Positions 1 through 5,876 are shown, numbered from the stretch's first letter. The stretch: 9,259 nucleotides of DNA from Candidatus Eiseniibacteriota bacterium (GCA_020052115.1 JAGVPR010000138.1:1-9259); one strand, 5' to 3'. Notes: generated by a model from the sequence alone, not told the origin. Made by a program: numbers and translations.

Positions 1-383
1 ATCTCCCCTCGGGCACCGAGCGCACGGCCGGCGGCCTCGGCCTTCCGAGCGGAGGCAGCGGCATCGGCCTCTCGGGCGCGGGAACCGACACGGACTTCCC
101 TTTCACGTACTATCTGATCGCAGTGCGCAACAAGATCGCGAACCAGTGGTCGCCCCCGAAAGGCGTGAGCGCGGGCGGCGCCGCCCTTCGCGTCACGCTC
201 TACTTCCGCATCCTGCGCGGAGGGACCGTCATGGACATCGCGGCGGAGCAATCTTCGGGTGTCGGCTTCTACGACCAGTCGGCGATGCGCGCGGTGCAAG
301 CGGCGATGCCGCTGCCGCCGCTGCCGGAGGAATTCCCTGACGAGTACCTTGGAGTCCACTTTGACTTTCAATTCGTGGAGTGA
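1..383 (+). CDS. TonB/TolA-like energy transducer, C-terminal part (5' end outside window)
   Basis: This is the end of a periplasm-spanning protein that would couple the inner-membrane TolQ/TolR proton channel to the outer membrane. The frame is open from the window edge (frame 3) to the TGA at 381-383. It begins with a Gly/Ser/Thr-rich linker of about 30 residues, then a typical TonB C-terminal fold: 'FPFTYYLIAVRNKIANQWSP', a strand 'LRVTLYFRILRGGTVMDI', the helix 'YDQSAMRAVQAAMPLPPLPE' and a closing strand ending 'FDFQFVE'. By position just before tolB it fills the TolA slot, but the domain looks closer to TonB than to enterobacterial TolA, a substitution common outside the gammaproteobacteria. 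The transmembrane helix and most of the linker are not in the window. The last 23 bases overlap the proposed tolB start, so the two are probably translationally coupled. Family is confident; the choice between the names TolA and TonB is not. Confidence 0.85.
   Translation, partial: LPSGTERTAGGLGLPSGGSGIGLSGAGTDTDFPFTYYLIAVRNKIANQWSPPKGVSAGGAALRVTLYFRILRGGTVMDIAAEQSSGVGFYDQSAMRAVQAAMPLPPLPEEFPDEYLGVHFDFQFVE
351..363 (+). promoter_or_regulatory. Shine-Dalgarno and TTG start deciding the tolB N-terminus
   Basis: GGAG at 351-354 lies six bases before a TTG at 361. The frame is open far upstream (first ATG at 259), but that stretch is an Arg/Cys-rich shadow of the tonB-like gene. Starting at the TTG gives a short basic N-region, an Ala/Val-rich core and an AFA cleavage site, exactly what TolB needs for export. 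A TTG at 349 has no comparable ribosome binding site, and a GTG at 415 would remove the basic part of the signal peptide. Confidence 0.7.
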
Positions 384-1662
384 TCGTGCGCGGCGCGCCG
401 CGACCGCGGCCGCCGTGGTCGCCGCCGTTTCATGGGCCGCTGCCGCGTTCGCGCAGACGGAAGCGCGGATCGGCGTCGAAAAGTACAAGTCGGAGAAGAC
501 GCCGCTCTGGGTGCAGCGGACGGCCTGGACGGGGGCGGACGGTCGCGCGCCCGCCTTGGCGGCCGAGGCGTTCAGCGTCCTCGGCTCCGACCTGGAGCGC
601 TCGGGCTTCTTCAAGATCGCCGAGGCGCCGGCCGATTCCTCGATCAATCCGGGCTCGACCCTGGCGGCGGCGCTCGTGAAGAGCCAGCTCGGCATCGCCG
701 ACGGCCGGGTGACGCTGGAGGGGTCGCTGCTCAACCTTCCCTCTCTTCAGGTGATCATGAAGAAGGGATATCGAAGCGGAGAGGACGCGCTCAGGCGCAT
801 CGCGCACCGGCTCTCCGACGAGATCGTCAAGTACCTCACCGGCGAAGAGGGCATCGCTCGAACGCGTATCGGCTTCGTGCGGCGCGCCGGCGGCGGCGAG
901 GAGCTGTACGTCATGGACTACGACGGCTTCGGCTCGCGGCGCCTGACACAGGAGGGGGCGCTGCTCGTCTCTCCGGCATGGTCCCCGGATGGGCGCTACC
1001 TTGCCTACACCTCGTACCGGGCGGGAAGCCCCGACCTCTACGTTTTCGACCTCGAGGACGCGAAATCCCATCCGGTTTCGCGCCAGCCGGGCCTCGACGC
1101 CGCGGCCGCGTGGTCGCCCGACGGGAGGCGGATCGCGCTATCACTCACCAAGGACGGCAACTCCGAGGTCTATGTCATGGACGCCGACGGTGCGAACACG
1201 CGGCGCCTGACCTCTCACCCGGGCATTGACACCTCTCCTTGCTGGTCTCCCTCGGGGCTGGAGATCGCCTTCACCTCGGACCGTTCCGGCGCTCCGCAGC
1301 TCTACGTCATGGGCGCCGACGGTTCGAACTTGCGCCGGCTCACCTTCGACGGCACGTACAACGATCAGGCCGCGTGGTCGCCGCGGGGCGACAAGATCGC
1401 CTACTCGTCACGCTTCGAGGGCCGTTTCCAGATCGTCACCATTGACGCCTCGGGCTACAACCCCATGGTGCTCACCGACTCTCGGGGAACGAACGAGGAT
1501 CCGTCCTGGGCGCCGGACGGGAGGCACATCGTCTACGCCTCCAGCCGGAGCGGTCGCCGGGAGATCTACGTGATGAACTCCGACGGCACCGACCAGCGGC
1601 GATTGACCGATGGGCCCGGTGACTCTTACAATCCCACCTGGTCTCCGAGATTCGATGACTAG
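361..1662 (+). CDS. tolB: Tol-Pal system periplasmic beta-propeller protein TolB
   Basis: TolB is a periplasmic protein that binds Pal and the TolA/TonB-like partner, helping outer-membrane constriction at division. From the TTG at 361 it has 433 residues, against about 430 in E. coli. Residues 1-31 form a Sec signal peptide with likely cleavage after AFA (31). Residues 32 to about 165 are the N-terminal alpha/beta domain ('ARIGVEKYKSEKTP', 'DLERSGFFKI'). The rest is a six-bladed propeller, with six W-[S/A]-P repeats visible: 'PAWSPDGRYLAYTS', 'AAWSPDGRRIALS', 'PCWSPSGLEIAFTS', 'AAWSPRGDKIAYSS', 'PSWAPDGRHIVYAS' and the terminal 'PTWSPRF'. Strands of the type 'YVMDADGANTRRLT' lie between them. 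It overlaps the upstream gene by 23 bases and is followed after 74 bases by pal. Identity is very secure; the start codon is inferred from the ribosome binding site and signal peptide. Confidence 0.95.
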   Translation: MTFNSWSDRARRAATAAAVVAAVSWAAAAFAQTEARIGVEKYKSEKTPLWVQRTAWTGADGRAPALAAEAFSVLGSDLERSGFFKIAEAPADSSINPGSTLAAALVKSQLGIADGRVTLEGSLLNLPSLQVIMKKGYRSGEDALRRIAHRLSDEIVKYLTGEEGIARTRIGFVRRAGGGEELYVMDYDGFGSRRLTQEGALLVSPAWSPDGRYLAYTSYRAGSPDLYVFDLEDAKSHPVSRQPGLDAAAAWSPDGRRIALSLTKDGNSEVYVMDADGANTRRLTSHPGIDTSPCWSPSGLEIAFTSDRSGAPQLYVMGADGSNLRRLTFDGTYNDQAAWSPRGDKIAYSSRFEGRFQIVTIDASGYNPMVLTDSRGTNEDPSWAPDGRHIVYASSRSGRREIYVMNSDGTDQRRLTDGPGDSYNPTWSPRFDD

Positions 1663-1720
1663 GGTGCCGCGCAGCGGGTGCGGAACCCCCTGACCGCGTA
1701 CGCTGATCCCGGTACGGGAC

Positions 1721-1728
1721 AAAGGAGG
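1721..1728 (+). promoter_or_regulatory. Strong Shine-Dalgarno for pal
   Basis: AAAGGAGG at 1721-1728 is a near-perfect anti-16S match, eight bases before the pal ATG at 1737. It is the strongest ribosome binding site seen in the window, in keeping with Pal being an abundant lipoprotein. No convincing promoter or terminator was seen in the 74 bases between tolB and pal, so read-through from tolB is likely. Confidence 0.75.
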
Positions 1729-1736
1729 ACGAGACG

Positions 1737-2249
1737 ATGCGGACGAGAAGCTGGCTCGCCCACTCGATGCTGCTCCTGGCTCTGGCGCTGATCGTGGCGC
1801 CGGGATGCGCAAAGAAGAAGGCGCCGCCGCCCCCGGTGACCCAGCAGCCCCCGGTCACGCAACAGCTTCCGGACACGACGTCAACGAAGCCACCCGTGGA
1901 TCAGGAGAGGGCCTTCGCGGCGCAGGACATCCGATTCGACTACGACAAGGCGAACATCCGCGATGACGCGCGCCTGGCGCTGACGGCGCTTGGCAAGTAC
2001 CTGATGGAGGCCCCGTCGGCCCATGTGCTCATCGAAGGTCACTGCGACGAGCGCGGCACGACCGATTACAACCTGGCCCTCGGCGAGCGCCGCGCGAAGG
2101 CCGCCCGCGACTGGCTCGTCGCCTACGGCATCGGGGGCGACCGGCTCTCGACCATCTCCTACGGCAAGGAGCGACCGCTCGATCCGGGTCAGGACGAGAG
2201 CTCATGGTCGAGGAACCGGCGCGCGCACTTCGTGCTGCAGGGCGTCTGA
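1737..2249 (+). CDS. pal: Peptidoglycan-associated outer-membrane lipoprotein Pal
   Basis: Pal anchors the outer membrane to peptidoglycan and is the outer partner of TolB. The 170-residue product has a basic N-terminus, a hydrophobic core (residues 11-20) and a candidate lipidated Cys24 in 'IVAPGC'. Pro at -2 and Ala at -3 make this a weak lipobox, although Gly at -1 fits. Ala follows the Cys, so there is no Asp retention signal and outer-membrane sorting is expected. Residues 25-55 form a Pro/Gln-rich linker containing a short direct repeat (VTQQPP, VTQQLP). Residues 62-169 are an OmpA-like peptidoglycan-binding domain: 'IRFDYDKANIRDDAR', 'IEGHCDERGT' (99-108), 'YNLALGERRAKAARDWL' and 'SRNRRAHFVL' (158-167). 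The conserved Asp and Arg positions that grip diaminopimelate in this family appear present. It sits between tolB and cpoB, 12 bases before the latter, so co-transcription is nearly certain. Confidence 0.95.
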   Translation: MRTRSWLAHSMLLLALALIVAPGCAKKKAPPPPVTQQPPVTQQLPDTTSTKPPVDQERAFAAQDIRFDYDKANIRDDARLALTALGKYLMEAPSAHVLIEGHCDERGTTDYNLALGERRAKAARDWLVAYGIGGDRLSTISYGKERPLDPGQDESSWSRNRRAHFVLQGV

Positions 2250-2261
2250 TCGGAGGACGGG

Positions 2262-3032
2262 ATGCGGCGGTCGTGGTTTGTCGTCTTGTTAGCGAGTTCG
2301 GTCCTGGGCACGACCGGCTGCGCATCGCTGTTCCGGGCCCCGGCGACGATAGACCGCATGGATGTGGAGATCCAGGCGATCCGCGCGGAGCAAGCCGCGC
2401 TGCGCCAGGACATCGAGAAGATCCTCGCCGCCCAGGAGACGCAGTCCGGTCTCCAGCGCGAGAACAACGCCGATCTCCAGACACGGCTCGCCGAGATCAC
2501 CGAGACGCTGGCAACCCTCCAGGCGCAGCTCGAGGAAGTGACGCGGCGTTCGGCCTCGCGTGTTCGCGAGGAGCGGCCGCCGCTCCCTCCCGCATCCGCC
2601 GACACGAGCGGGACGGGCGCCGTCCCCTCTCAGCCGACCGAGATGCCGGATCCGAACCGGCTCTACGAATCGGCATACCTCGACGTGACGCGGGGAAACT
2701 ACCCGCTTGCGATCCAGGGCTTCGGCTCGTACTTGCAGTACTACCCGAACACCGAGCTCTCGGATAATGCGCAGTACTGGATCGGAGAGGCTTACTACGC
2801 GCAGAACGACTTCGCGAGCGCGATCCGCGAGTACCAGAAGTTGATTGACAGTTACCCGAAGGGCGACAAGGTGCCTGCCGCTTTGCTCAAGCTGGGCTTC
2901 TCGAACCAGACGATGGGCGAGGAGGCGGCGGCGCGGGCCGCCCTGGAGCGCATCACCAAGGATTTCCCGAAGTCCGAAGAGGCGCGCCTGGCCAAGGACC
3001 GCCTCGCCAGCTTGGGCCCGGGAAAGCGCTAG
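2262..3032 (+). CDS. cpoB: Cell division coordinator CpoB (YbgF), TPR protein, possibly lipid-anchored
   Basis: CpoB is the last product of tol-pal operons. In E. coli it links Tol-driven outer-membrane constriction to PBP1B-dependent peptidoglycan synthesis. GGAGG at 2252-2256 lies five bases before the ATG. The 256 residues divide into an export signal (1-19), a coiled coil of about 65 residues (30-95, heptad-like 'IQAIRAEQAALRQDIEKIL'), a Pro/Ser-rich linker (96-130) and a tetratricopeptide region (about 132-250; 'LYESAYLDVTRGNYPLAIQG', 'AQYWIGEAYYAQNDFASAI', 'PAALLKLGFSNQTMGEEAAA'). This order of coiled coil then three TPRs is the family signature. Unlike the E. coli protein, the signal ends in 'LGTTGC', so Cys20 could be lipidated; the match is weak (Thr at -3). 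A strong hairpin follows the stop codon, suggesting that the operon ends here. Confidence 0.92.
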   Translation: MRRSWFVVLLASSVLGTTGCASLFRAPATIDRMDVEIQAIRAEQAALRQDIEKILAAQETQSGLQRENNADLQTRLAEITETLATLQAQLEEVTRRSASRVREERPPLPPASADTSGTGAVPSQPTEMPDPNRLYESAYLDVTRGNYPLAIQGFGSYLQYYPNTELSDNAQYWIGEAYYAQNDFASAIREYQKLIDSYPKGDKVPAALLKLGFSNQTMGEEAAARAALERITKDFPKSEEARLAKDRLASLGPGKR

Positions 3033-3038
3033 ACCTGA

Positions 3039-3067
3039 CGCGTCGGGCGCGCCGCGCGCCCGACGCG
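3039..3067 (+). terminator. GC-rich hairpin ending the tol-pal operon
   Basis: A perfect 13-bp stem (3039-3051 pairing with 3055-3067) closes on a three-base loop, CCG, seven bases after the cpoB stop. There is no T-run afterwards (the sequence continues CCGTCCCCC), so this is not a textbook intrinsic terminator. It may instead be a pausing site or an RNA-stabilising 3' end, or terminate with help from Rho. Confidence 0.55.
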
Positions 3068-3176
3068 CCGTCCCCCGCCTCCGCCCGCATCTCGATCATG
3101 ACGAATCAAGAACCAATGGGACGCGGCCTTCGCGTCAGCTCGGTCAACGATGCCGCCGTGCCGGCCGCCCGCCGCG

Positions 3177-3182
3177 AAGGAG
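3177..3182 (+). promoter_or_regulatory. Shine-Dalgarno deciding the YbgA-type gene start
   Basis: AAGGAG at 3177-3182 lies seven bases before the ATG at 3190. The same frame is open back to 2845, but the earlier part overlaps cpoB and the hairpin and reads as Arg/Pro-rich shadow sequence. The family's first conserved block (SRCLG) begins at residue 12 from this ATG, which is normal for the family. Confidence 0.7.
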
Positions 3183-3189
3183 TAGCACG

Positions 3190-4173
3190 ATGACCGAAAG
3201 CGTGCGCCCGCGGGTCCTAGCCAGCAGGTGCCTGGGGTACGCGGCCTGCCGCTACGACGGCAGCATTCTCCGCGACGAGTTCCTCGAGCGGCTCGAGCCC
3301 CATGTGGACCTCATGCTCACGTGCCCCGAAGAGGAGATCGGCCTCGGGACGCCACGCGCTCCGATCCGGCTGGTCTCTGACGGAAGCGCGGTGCGTTTGG
3401 TGCAGCCTTCCACCGGGCGTGACGTCACGGAGGCGATGACGTCGTTCGCCGAGCGCCTCCTCTCCTCGGCCGCGCCGCAGGGCATCGAGATCGATGGGTT
3501 CGTGCTGAAAAGCCGCTCGCCTTCCTGCGGCATCGGAGATGTGAAGATCCACGTCGAGAGGGGGAACGCGCCGCCCAGGGGCAAGGGGCCGGGCCTCTTC
3601 GCCCGGGCCGTCCTCGAGCGATTCCCTCACGCCGCGATCGAGGAGGAAGGTCGGCTTCTGAACCTCAGATTGCGCGAGCACTTTCTGACGAAGCTCTTCG
3701 CACTCGCCGAGGTGCGAGCGATGGGACCCTCGCCCGAGGCAGGGACACTGGTGCGCTTCCAGTCGCAGCACGAGCTTCTGCTCCTTGCGTACAACCAGAA
3801 GCAGATGAGGACTTGCGGGCGGATCGTGGCGAACCGCGAGCGGCTGGGGCCTCGCGAAATCTACGGGCAGTACGCCGAGCACTTCCGGCTCGCCTTCGCC
3901 CGCCCGCCGCGCCACGCGTCGCCGGTCAACGTCTGCACGCACGCCATGGGCTACTTCTCCGAGTTCCTCGGCGCGAGCGAGAAGAGACACTTCCTGCGGC
4001 TCCTCGATCGTTACACCGCGGGAAAGGTCCCGCTGAGCGTCCCGGTCGGCGTGCTCCGCTCCTGGATCGCCCGCTTCGAGAACGAGTACCTCGCCGGCCA
4101 GAGCTTCTTCGAGCCGTTCCCCGAAGAACTCGTGGACCTGTTCGACTCGGGGAAGGGGCGCGCAGCGGAGTGA
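3190..4173 (+). CDS. YbgA-type protein: DUF523 (TudS-like) fused to DUF1722
   Basis: The 327-residue, apparently cytoplasmic protein has two domains. Residues about 7-155 are DUF523: 'LASRCLGYAACRYDG' (10-24), 'LTCPEE' (43-48) and 'LKSRSPSCGIGD' (106-117). Cys14, Cys45 and Cys113 sit where this family keeps three cysteines. In the related stand-alone enzyme TudS, three cysteines hold an iron-sulfur cluster used to desulfurate thiouracil. Residues about 180-320 are DUF1722: 'LLAYNQKQMRTCGRIVAN', 'VCTHAMGYFSEFL' (248-260) and 'VPVGVLRSWIARFENEYLA' (284-302). DUF1722 has no settled function. The full-length fusion is E. coli YbgA, found there beside the photolyase gene phr; no photolyase is visible here. 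A role in handling thiolated bases or in nucleotide repair is inference. The gene has its own spacing from cpoB and ends at a shared terminator, so it is probably a separate transcription unit. Confidence 0.88.
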   Translation: MTESVRPRVLASRCLGYAACRYDGSILRDEFLERLEPHVDLMLTCPEEEIGLGTPRAPIRLVSDGSAVRLVQPSTGRDVTEAMTSFAERLLSSAAPQGIEIDGFVLKSRSPSCGIGDVKIHVERGNAPPRGKGPGLFARAVLERFPHAAIEEEGRLLNLRLREHFLTKLFALAEVRAMGPSPEAGTLVRFQSQHELLLLAYNQKQMRTCGRIVANRERLGPREIYGQYAEHFRLAFARPPRHASPVNVCTHAMGYFSEFLGASEKRHFLRLLDRYTAGKVPLSVPVGVLRSWIARFENEYLAGQSFFEPFPEELVDLFDSGKGRAAE

Positions 4174-4199
4174 GGGCGGCGCCAGGCGCGATCCGCACC

Positions 4200-4240
4200 A
4201 AAGAAGCAGGGGCCGGTCCGAGGGACCGGCCCCGTTGCTC
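4200..4240. terminator. Two-way terminator between converging genes
   Basis: A perfect 11-bp stem (4209-4219 with 4223-4233, loop GAG) sits between the YbgA-type stop (4173) and the cytochrome stop (4268). Flanking bases extend it imperfectly: AAGAAGCA on the left can pair with TTGCTCTT on the right. This gives an A-rich side and a T-rich side, so each strand reads a pyrimidine-rich tail (TTGCTCTTC on plus, TGCTTCTTT on minus). That is how a shared intrinsic terminator looks. A second small hairpin (4251-4256 with 4261-4266, 6 bp) lies immediately after the cytochrome stop. Confidence 0.75.
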
Positions 4241-4267
4241 TTCGGCGCTTCCCGCGACTGCGCGGGG

Positions 4268-4852
4268 TTACGGCTTCTTGTTCAGCGGATTCGGATGGGC
4301 GATCTTCTTCGCCATCTCGGCGAACACAAAGCCCTTGAAGGTCGGGCTGTTCTTGTTGTGGCACGCCGTGCAGGTCGCCTCGGTGACCGGGAGGAGGCCC
4401 GCGGCCTTGGCCGCCGCCTTATCCTTCATCACCGGCATCGCCATGTAGTCGGCGCCCGGGCCGTGGCAGGCCTCGCAGGTCACGCCGTCCTCGGCCTTCC
4501 ATGTCGCGGCCTTCTGCTCCTTCGGAGCGCTGAAACCGGTCACGTGGCAAGCGAGGCACTTGTCGCTCTCCTGCGGATTGCCCGTCACTCCGGCCTTCTC
4601 GGCCGCGACCTTCGCCTCGGGTGTCGCGAGGACCGCGAAGGCCTTCGCATGCACGGAGTCGGCCCACAGCTTCGCCTGGTTCCCCTTGGCGGGGCTCGCG
4701 TGACACATCTTGCACTTGGCGGCGCCGACGTAAGAATGCGCCTTCACGGCCGCCTTGGCCGCCGGAGCATCCTCCGCCAGGGCCCAGGTGCTGAAACCGA
4801 CGGTCACGGCGAAGATGACGCAGGCTGCCACCGCTACCCACCGCACCTTCAT
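4268..4852 (-). CDS. Exported tetraheme c-type cytochrome (c554-like)
   Basis: This is a periplasmic electron carrier, 194 residues long. Residues 1-26 are a Sec signal peptide ending 'STWALA', followed by an Ala/Lys-rich spacer. Four CxxCH heme motifs are present: CKMCH (47-51), CLACH (99-103), CEACH (126-130) and CTACH (161-165). The block 'YVGAAKCKMCH' followed by 'KLWADSVHAKAF' resembles cytochrome c554-type domains, where the His after the tryptophan (here His68) often serves as a distal heme ligand. His39, His103+ and His186 are other possible ligands. In this family such proteins pass electrons to or from membrane oxidoreductases, and the actual partner cannot be read from the window. 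A purine-rich AGGAAGG lies 11 bases before the ATG, a rather long spacing. It follows the stand-alone receiver gene at a distance of 371 bases and ends at the shared terminator, so it may be a unit of its own. Confidence 0.88.
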   Translation of the reverse strand: MKVRWVAVAACVIFAVTVGFSTWALAEDAPAAKAAVKAHSYVGAAKCKMCHASPAKGNQAKLWADSVHAKAFAVLATPEAKVAAEKAGVTGNPQESDKCLACHVTGFSAPKEQKAATWKAEDGVTCEACHGPGADYMAMPVMKDKAAAKAAGLLPVTEATCTACHNKNSPTFKGFVFAEMAKKIAHPNPLNKKP

Positions 4853-5095
4853 GAATCACCCATCCTTCCTGCGCCGCGTGGCGCCTCCTCGAGTGTTGAG
4901 AGGTACGAGCCCGGTCCGATGCGCTCCGGTTCCACGAAAACGACCGGTAGCCGGGAATTCGGCCCAGCAAGACCATACCTACAGTGAATACACCGACAGG
5001 ACGGCTGGGATTTCGCCTGAACTGGAGCGTCCGAGGCGCGGTCCAGGGCGGTTCGGGACGAACGCGCCGCAACAGCCGGGCGGAAATCGAAACTC

Positions 5096-5104
5096 AGTAT
5101 AGCA
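5096..5104 (-). promoter_or_regulatory. Extended -10 promoter candidate for the cytochrome gene
   Basis: On the minus strand the bases read TGC TATACT, a one-mismatch -10 hexamer (consensus TATAAT) with the extended TG one base upstream. No good -35 hexamer is seen at 16-18 bases, which is tolerated for extended -10 promoters. Transcription from here would give a leader of roughly 235 bases before the cytochrome ATG. This rests on a motif match only. Confidence 0.4.
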
Positions 5105-5172
5105 CGCGCCGATCCGCTTCTCGCCGGCGGGCGAATCACCCGAAATCGGGCGGCGGACCTTAAACGCGGCGC

Positions 5173-5198
5173 GGCCCGAGACCCGCCCGCCTCGGACC
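5173..5198 (-). terminator. Possible weak terminator after the stand-alone receiver gene
   Basis: GGCCCGAG (5173-5180) can pair with CTCGGACC (5191-5198): an 8-bp stem with one G-U/G-T type pair and a ten-base loop. On the minus strand it lies about 25 bases after the receiver stop codon and is followed by GC-rich bases and then TTTAAGG, not a proper T-run. It is offered as a weak candidate. Confidence 0.3.
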
Positions 5199-5223
5199 GC
5201 TTGCCGCCGGCTGCGGCGACGCC

Positions 5224-5646
5224 TTATCGCGCCGCGCTTCCTCGTCCCTCCCCCGCCCGTCCGGCCAGGCCGGACCGCGAGGCGATCGCCGCACGCACTG
5301 TCTTGAGGAGGACGTCGCGCTCCACCGGCTTCGCGAGGAACTCGAAGACGCCCGCGCTCAGCGCCCAAGCGTACGAGTTCCAATCGCCGAAGGCCGTGAT
5401 CACGACCACCGGGAGGTTCGGCCTCGCCGCCTGCACGATCGGCAGGAGGGAGAGCCCCGTTTCTCCCGGCAGAGAGAGATCACAGAGCACCAGGTCGAAC
5501 CGCCGCGGGTCGGCTTCGAAAAGCTCCCGCGCCCGGCTCAGACAAGCCGCATCAATGACGGCGTAGCCTTCCTTCTCGAGCACCTTCCGAACCGCGTCCG
5601 AGAAAGCCGTGTCGTCATCCAGAAGCAGGATTGTCTCTGCGCTCAT
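5224..5646 (-). CDS. Stand-alone response regulator receiver protein (CheY-like)
   Basis: The 140-residue protein is a single receiver domain with no output domain; only a Gly/Arg/Ala-rich tail of about 17 residues follows. Phosphorylation-site residues are all visible: acidic pocket Asp10-Asp12 ('LLLDDDTAF'), phosphoacceptor Asp56 ('LVLCDLSLPG'), Thr84 ('VVITAFGD') and Lys106 followed by Pro ('FLAKPVE'). It should therefore be phosphorylatable. Its role would be as a phosphate sink, a relay partner or a protein-protein switch. The sequence 'AFGDWNSYAWALSAGVFEFL' carries extra Trp and Tyr on the face used for output in CheY-like proteins. A GGAG lies nine bases before the ATG. The gene is 230 bases downstream of the NtrC-type regulator gene and preceded by a candidate sigma-54 promoter with an upstream palindrome, suggesting that it is a target of that regulator. 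The cognate kinase is probably the one encoded further upstream, but this is inferred from proximity alone. Confidence 0.9.
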   Translation of the reverse strand: MSAETILLLDDDTAFSDAVRKVLEKEGYAVIDAACLSRARELFEADPRRFDLVLCDLSLPGETGLSLLPIVQAARPNLPVVVITAFGDWNSYAWALSAGVFEFLAKPVERDVLLKTVRAAIASRSGLAGRAGEGRGSAAR

Positions 5647-5720
5647 GGTCCTCTACTCCAGCCACCCAACCGCCCGGTTTCCGAGTCCCCCCCGAGGAGG
5701 AGAAAACCAAGCTGGGAGCA

Positions 5721-5737
5721 ATGCAGGGATAATGCCC
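5721..5737 (-). promoter_or_regulatory. Candidate sigma-54 promoter of the stand-alone receiver gene
   Basis: The minus strand reads GGGCATTATCCCTGCAT. GG at 5736-5735 and GC at 5724-5723 are separated by exactly ten bases, the invariant geometry of -24/-12 promoters. GGCA and TGCA also match the consensus TGGCAC-N5-TTGCA. Mismatches are G for T before the GG, T for C and T for G at the end of the -24 box, and C for T in the -12 box. Transcription would begin near 5711, giving a leader of about 65 bases to the ATG at 5646. Support comes from the NtrC-type activator gene next door and the palindrome upstream. Confidence 0.5.
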
Positions 5738-5762
5738 GGCTCGGGGCCGGACGGAAATTGCG

Positions 5763-5793
5763 ACGTAACATATTGTGAATGTCTATGTTACGT
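5763..5793. promoter_or_regulatory. Perfect AT-rich inverted repeat, likely upstream activator site
   Basis: ACGTAACATA (5763-5772) and TATGTTACGT (5784-5793) are perfect reverse complements around an 11-base spacer. Arm centres are 21 bases apart, two helical turns, which suits binding of a protein dimer. It is the most AT-rich spot in this part of the window. Its centre (5778) is about 65 bases upstream of the start predicted from the sigma-54-like promoter, a usual position for an NtrC-family enhancer. A transcript stem-loop is the alternative, but no T-run or gene end fits a terminator. Confidence 0.6.
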
Positions 5794-5876
5794 GGTTGCG
5801 GGAGGCGGCCTTGGGGTTCGACGGCGCGGGTCCGGTCGGGACAGGCTGTCAGTGAGGAGGGACGTCTGTCAGGGTG

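Larger units (their letters stand above)
4853..5223. other. 371-base gap between receiver gene and cytochrome gene
   Basis: No convincing gene is seen on either strand. A 96-codon minus-strand frame (4849-5139) is Arg/Pro/Ser-rich and resembles nothing recognisable. The gap holds a possible terminator hairpin for the receiver gene (5173-5198), a small CCCG/CGGG hairpin (5139-5150), an extended -10 promoter candidate (5096-5104, minus) and a long leader to the cytochrome ATG. The part nearest the cytochrome gene is less GC-rich than the genes around it. Confidence 0.6.

Noticed and set aside
3217..3990. 257-codon minus-strand frame opposite the YbgA-type gene
   Set aside because: Antisense shadow; the plus strand carries the conserved family motifs and the ribosome binding site.
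4961..4980. Second sigma-54-like element upstream of the cytochrome (minus strand AGGTATGGTCTTGCT)
   Set aside because: TTGCT is a good -12 box, but GG and GC are nine bases apart; sigma-54 promoters need ten almost without exception.
4849..5139. 96-codon minus-strand frame upstream of the cytochrome
   Set aside because: No good ribosome binding site, biased Arg/Pro/Ser composition and overlap with the cytochrome start; better read as leader DNA.
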